Below, one piece after another: positions 13,279-13,817 of a DNA stretch of 13,817 nucleotides. Location of the stretch: contig VHBD01000026.1 in the NCBI GenBank assembly GCA_016872125.1, forward strand, positions 1 through 13,817. Direction: 5' to 3'. Positions within the stretch are counted from its first letter, which is position 1. Each line of letters begins with the position of its first letter. The notes under the pieces were generated by a model that was not told where the DNA came from, did not search any database, and worked only from the letters and a program-made list of their open reading frames with translations. Origin of the DNA: Sphingomonadales bacterium. GTDB lineage: Bacteria; Bacteroidota; Bacteroidia; UBA7662. Position numbers and translations under genes: made by a program.

Positions 13279-13817
13279 TGCTGGATTTTAGCCAAAGAAT
13301 TGTAGGGGAAGGCTTGACGTACGATGACGTCCTTTTGTTGCCTGCCTACTCCGAAATATTGCCCAGGGATGTCCGCATTACCGGCCGATTGAGCCGGAAT
13401 ATCGAGCTCAAGGTCCCCATAGTCTCTGCAGCGATGGACACGGTTACCGAGTCGGAAATGGCTATTGCCATTGCCCAGAACGGGGGATTGGGCATGATCC
13501 ACAAGAACATGAGCATCGAAAGGCAGGCCCAGGAAGTCCGCAAGGTCAAGCGCTCCGAGAGCGGGATGATTGTGGATCCGATAACCCTTTCGATGAATGC
13601 GCGGATAGGCCAGGCCCTGGATTTGATGGCCGAAAACCGAATCGGTGGTATTCCGGTGGTGGATGAACATCGAAAATTGGTGGGTATTTTGACCAACCGC
13701 GATTTGCGATTCGAAACCGACCCCCATCGCCCAGTTTCGGAGGTGATGACCAAGGTAAATTTGATTACTACGCCTGCTGGCACCTCCCTGCGGCAGGCGG
13801 AAGGCATCTTGCAGGAG
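13278..13817 (+). CDS. guaB: IMP dehydrogenase GuaB, N-terminal part (runs off the right edge)
   Basis: Oxidises IMP to XMP with NAD+, the committed step of GMP synthesis, in the cytoplasm. The first 180 residues are present. EGLTYDDVLLLPAYSEILP (11-29) and VPIVSAAMDTVTESEMAIAI (46-65) are hallmark blocks of the TIM barrel, followed by NGGLGMIHKNMS (68-79). The inserted regulatory CBS pair begins near residue 95: IVDPITLSMNARIGQALDLM and NRIGGIPVVDEHRKLVGILT belong to the first CBS, and PVSEVMTKVNLITTPAGTSL opens the second. The catalytic cysteine loop is beyond the window. The ATG at 13278 gives the standard N-terminus; no Shine-Dalgarno sequence is seen, and the start codon is embedded in a predicted hairpin. 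Confidence 0.95.
   Translation, partial: MLDFSQRIVGEGLTYDDVLLLPAYSEILPRDVRITGRLSRNIELKVPIVSAAMDTVTESEMAIAIAQNGGLGMIHKNMSIERQAQEVRKVKRSESGMIVDPITLSMNARIGQALDLMAENRIGGIPVVDEHRKLVGILTNRDLRFETDPHRPVSEVMTKVNLITTPAGTSLRQAEGILQE

Noticed and set aside
1..13817. CRISPR array, tRNA, rRNA, insertion sequence, toxin-antitoxin or defence genes
   Set aside because: None was recognised on either strand. The only tandem repeats are the two short in-frame ones in the hydrolase gene, without spacers.

Overview
The window looks like ordinary chromosome from a member of the Bacteroidota. By eye the GC content is moderate, around 50 percent. The assignment rests on family content: a GSCFA-domain protein, a SirB2-like/cytochrome c fusion, a roughly 1,080-residue two-part amidohydrolase, a KefB-type antiporter with a TD motif, and a small outer-membrane barrel. 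It is supported by Bacteroidota-type promoter boxes (TTG ... TAnnTTTG) and by the general lack of strong Shine-Dalgarno sequences. I could not run a database search, so genus and species remain open.

Layout, left to right. (1) Positions 1-1228, minus strand: the N-terminal part of a Glu/Leu/Phe/Val dehydrogenase runs off the left edge. Upstream of it is a hemerythrin-type di-iron protein of the RIC/ScdA/YtfE group. The dehydrogenase appears to have its own promoter inside the 3' end of the di-iron gene, with a GC-rich stem-loop at the start of its mRNA. (2) Positions 1321-5187, plus strand: a tight five-gene run of a YbfF-like alpha/beta-hydrolase, the rRNA methyltransferase RlmD, a conserved hypothetical protein, a DUF4442 hotdog-fold protein and a membrane-anchored MsrB. 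(3) Positions 5200-11264, minus strand: a strong terminator, then a small outer-membrane barrel protein, then a two-gene unit in which a large secreted amidohydrolase lies 16 bp upstream of a cation:proton antiporter. (4) Positions 11331-13036, plus strand: a SirB2-like/cytochrome c fusion overlaps a GSCFA-domain protein by one base. (5) Positions 13037-13277: a leader rich in small inverted repeats and micro-ORFs, followed by the start of guaB (IMP dehydrogenase), which runs off the right edge.

How the genes fit together: much of the window is housekeeping (rRNA modification, GMP synthesis, amino-acid dehydrogenase, ion homeostasis). Some genes suggest redox and repair functions (RIC-like di-iron protein, MsrB, membrane cytochrome c), but they do not form one obvious system. 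No CRISPR array, tRNA, rRNA, insertion sequence or phage gene was seen. The points most worth a second look are the alternating inverted repeats just before guaB, the promoter and 5' stem-loop of the dehydrogenase, the degenerate first half of the amidohydrolase, and the odd start of the DUF4442 gene. None of these amounts to clear evidence for a new biological system.
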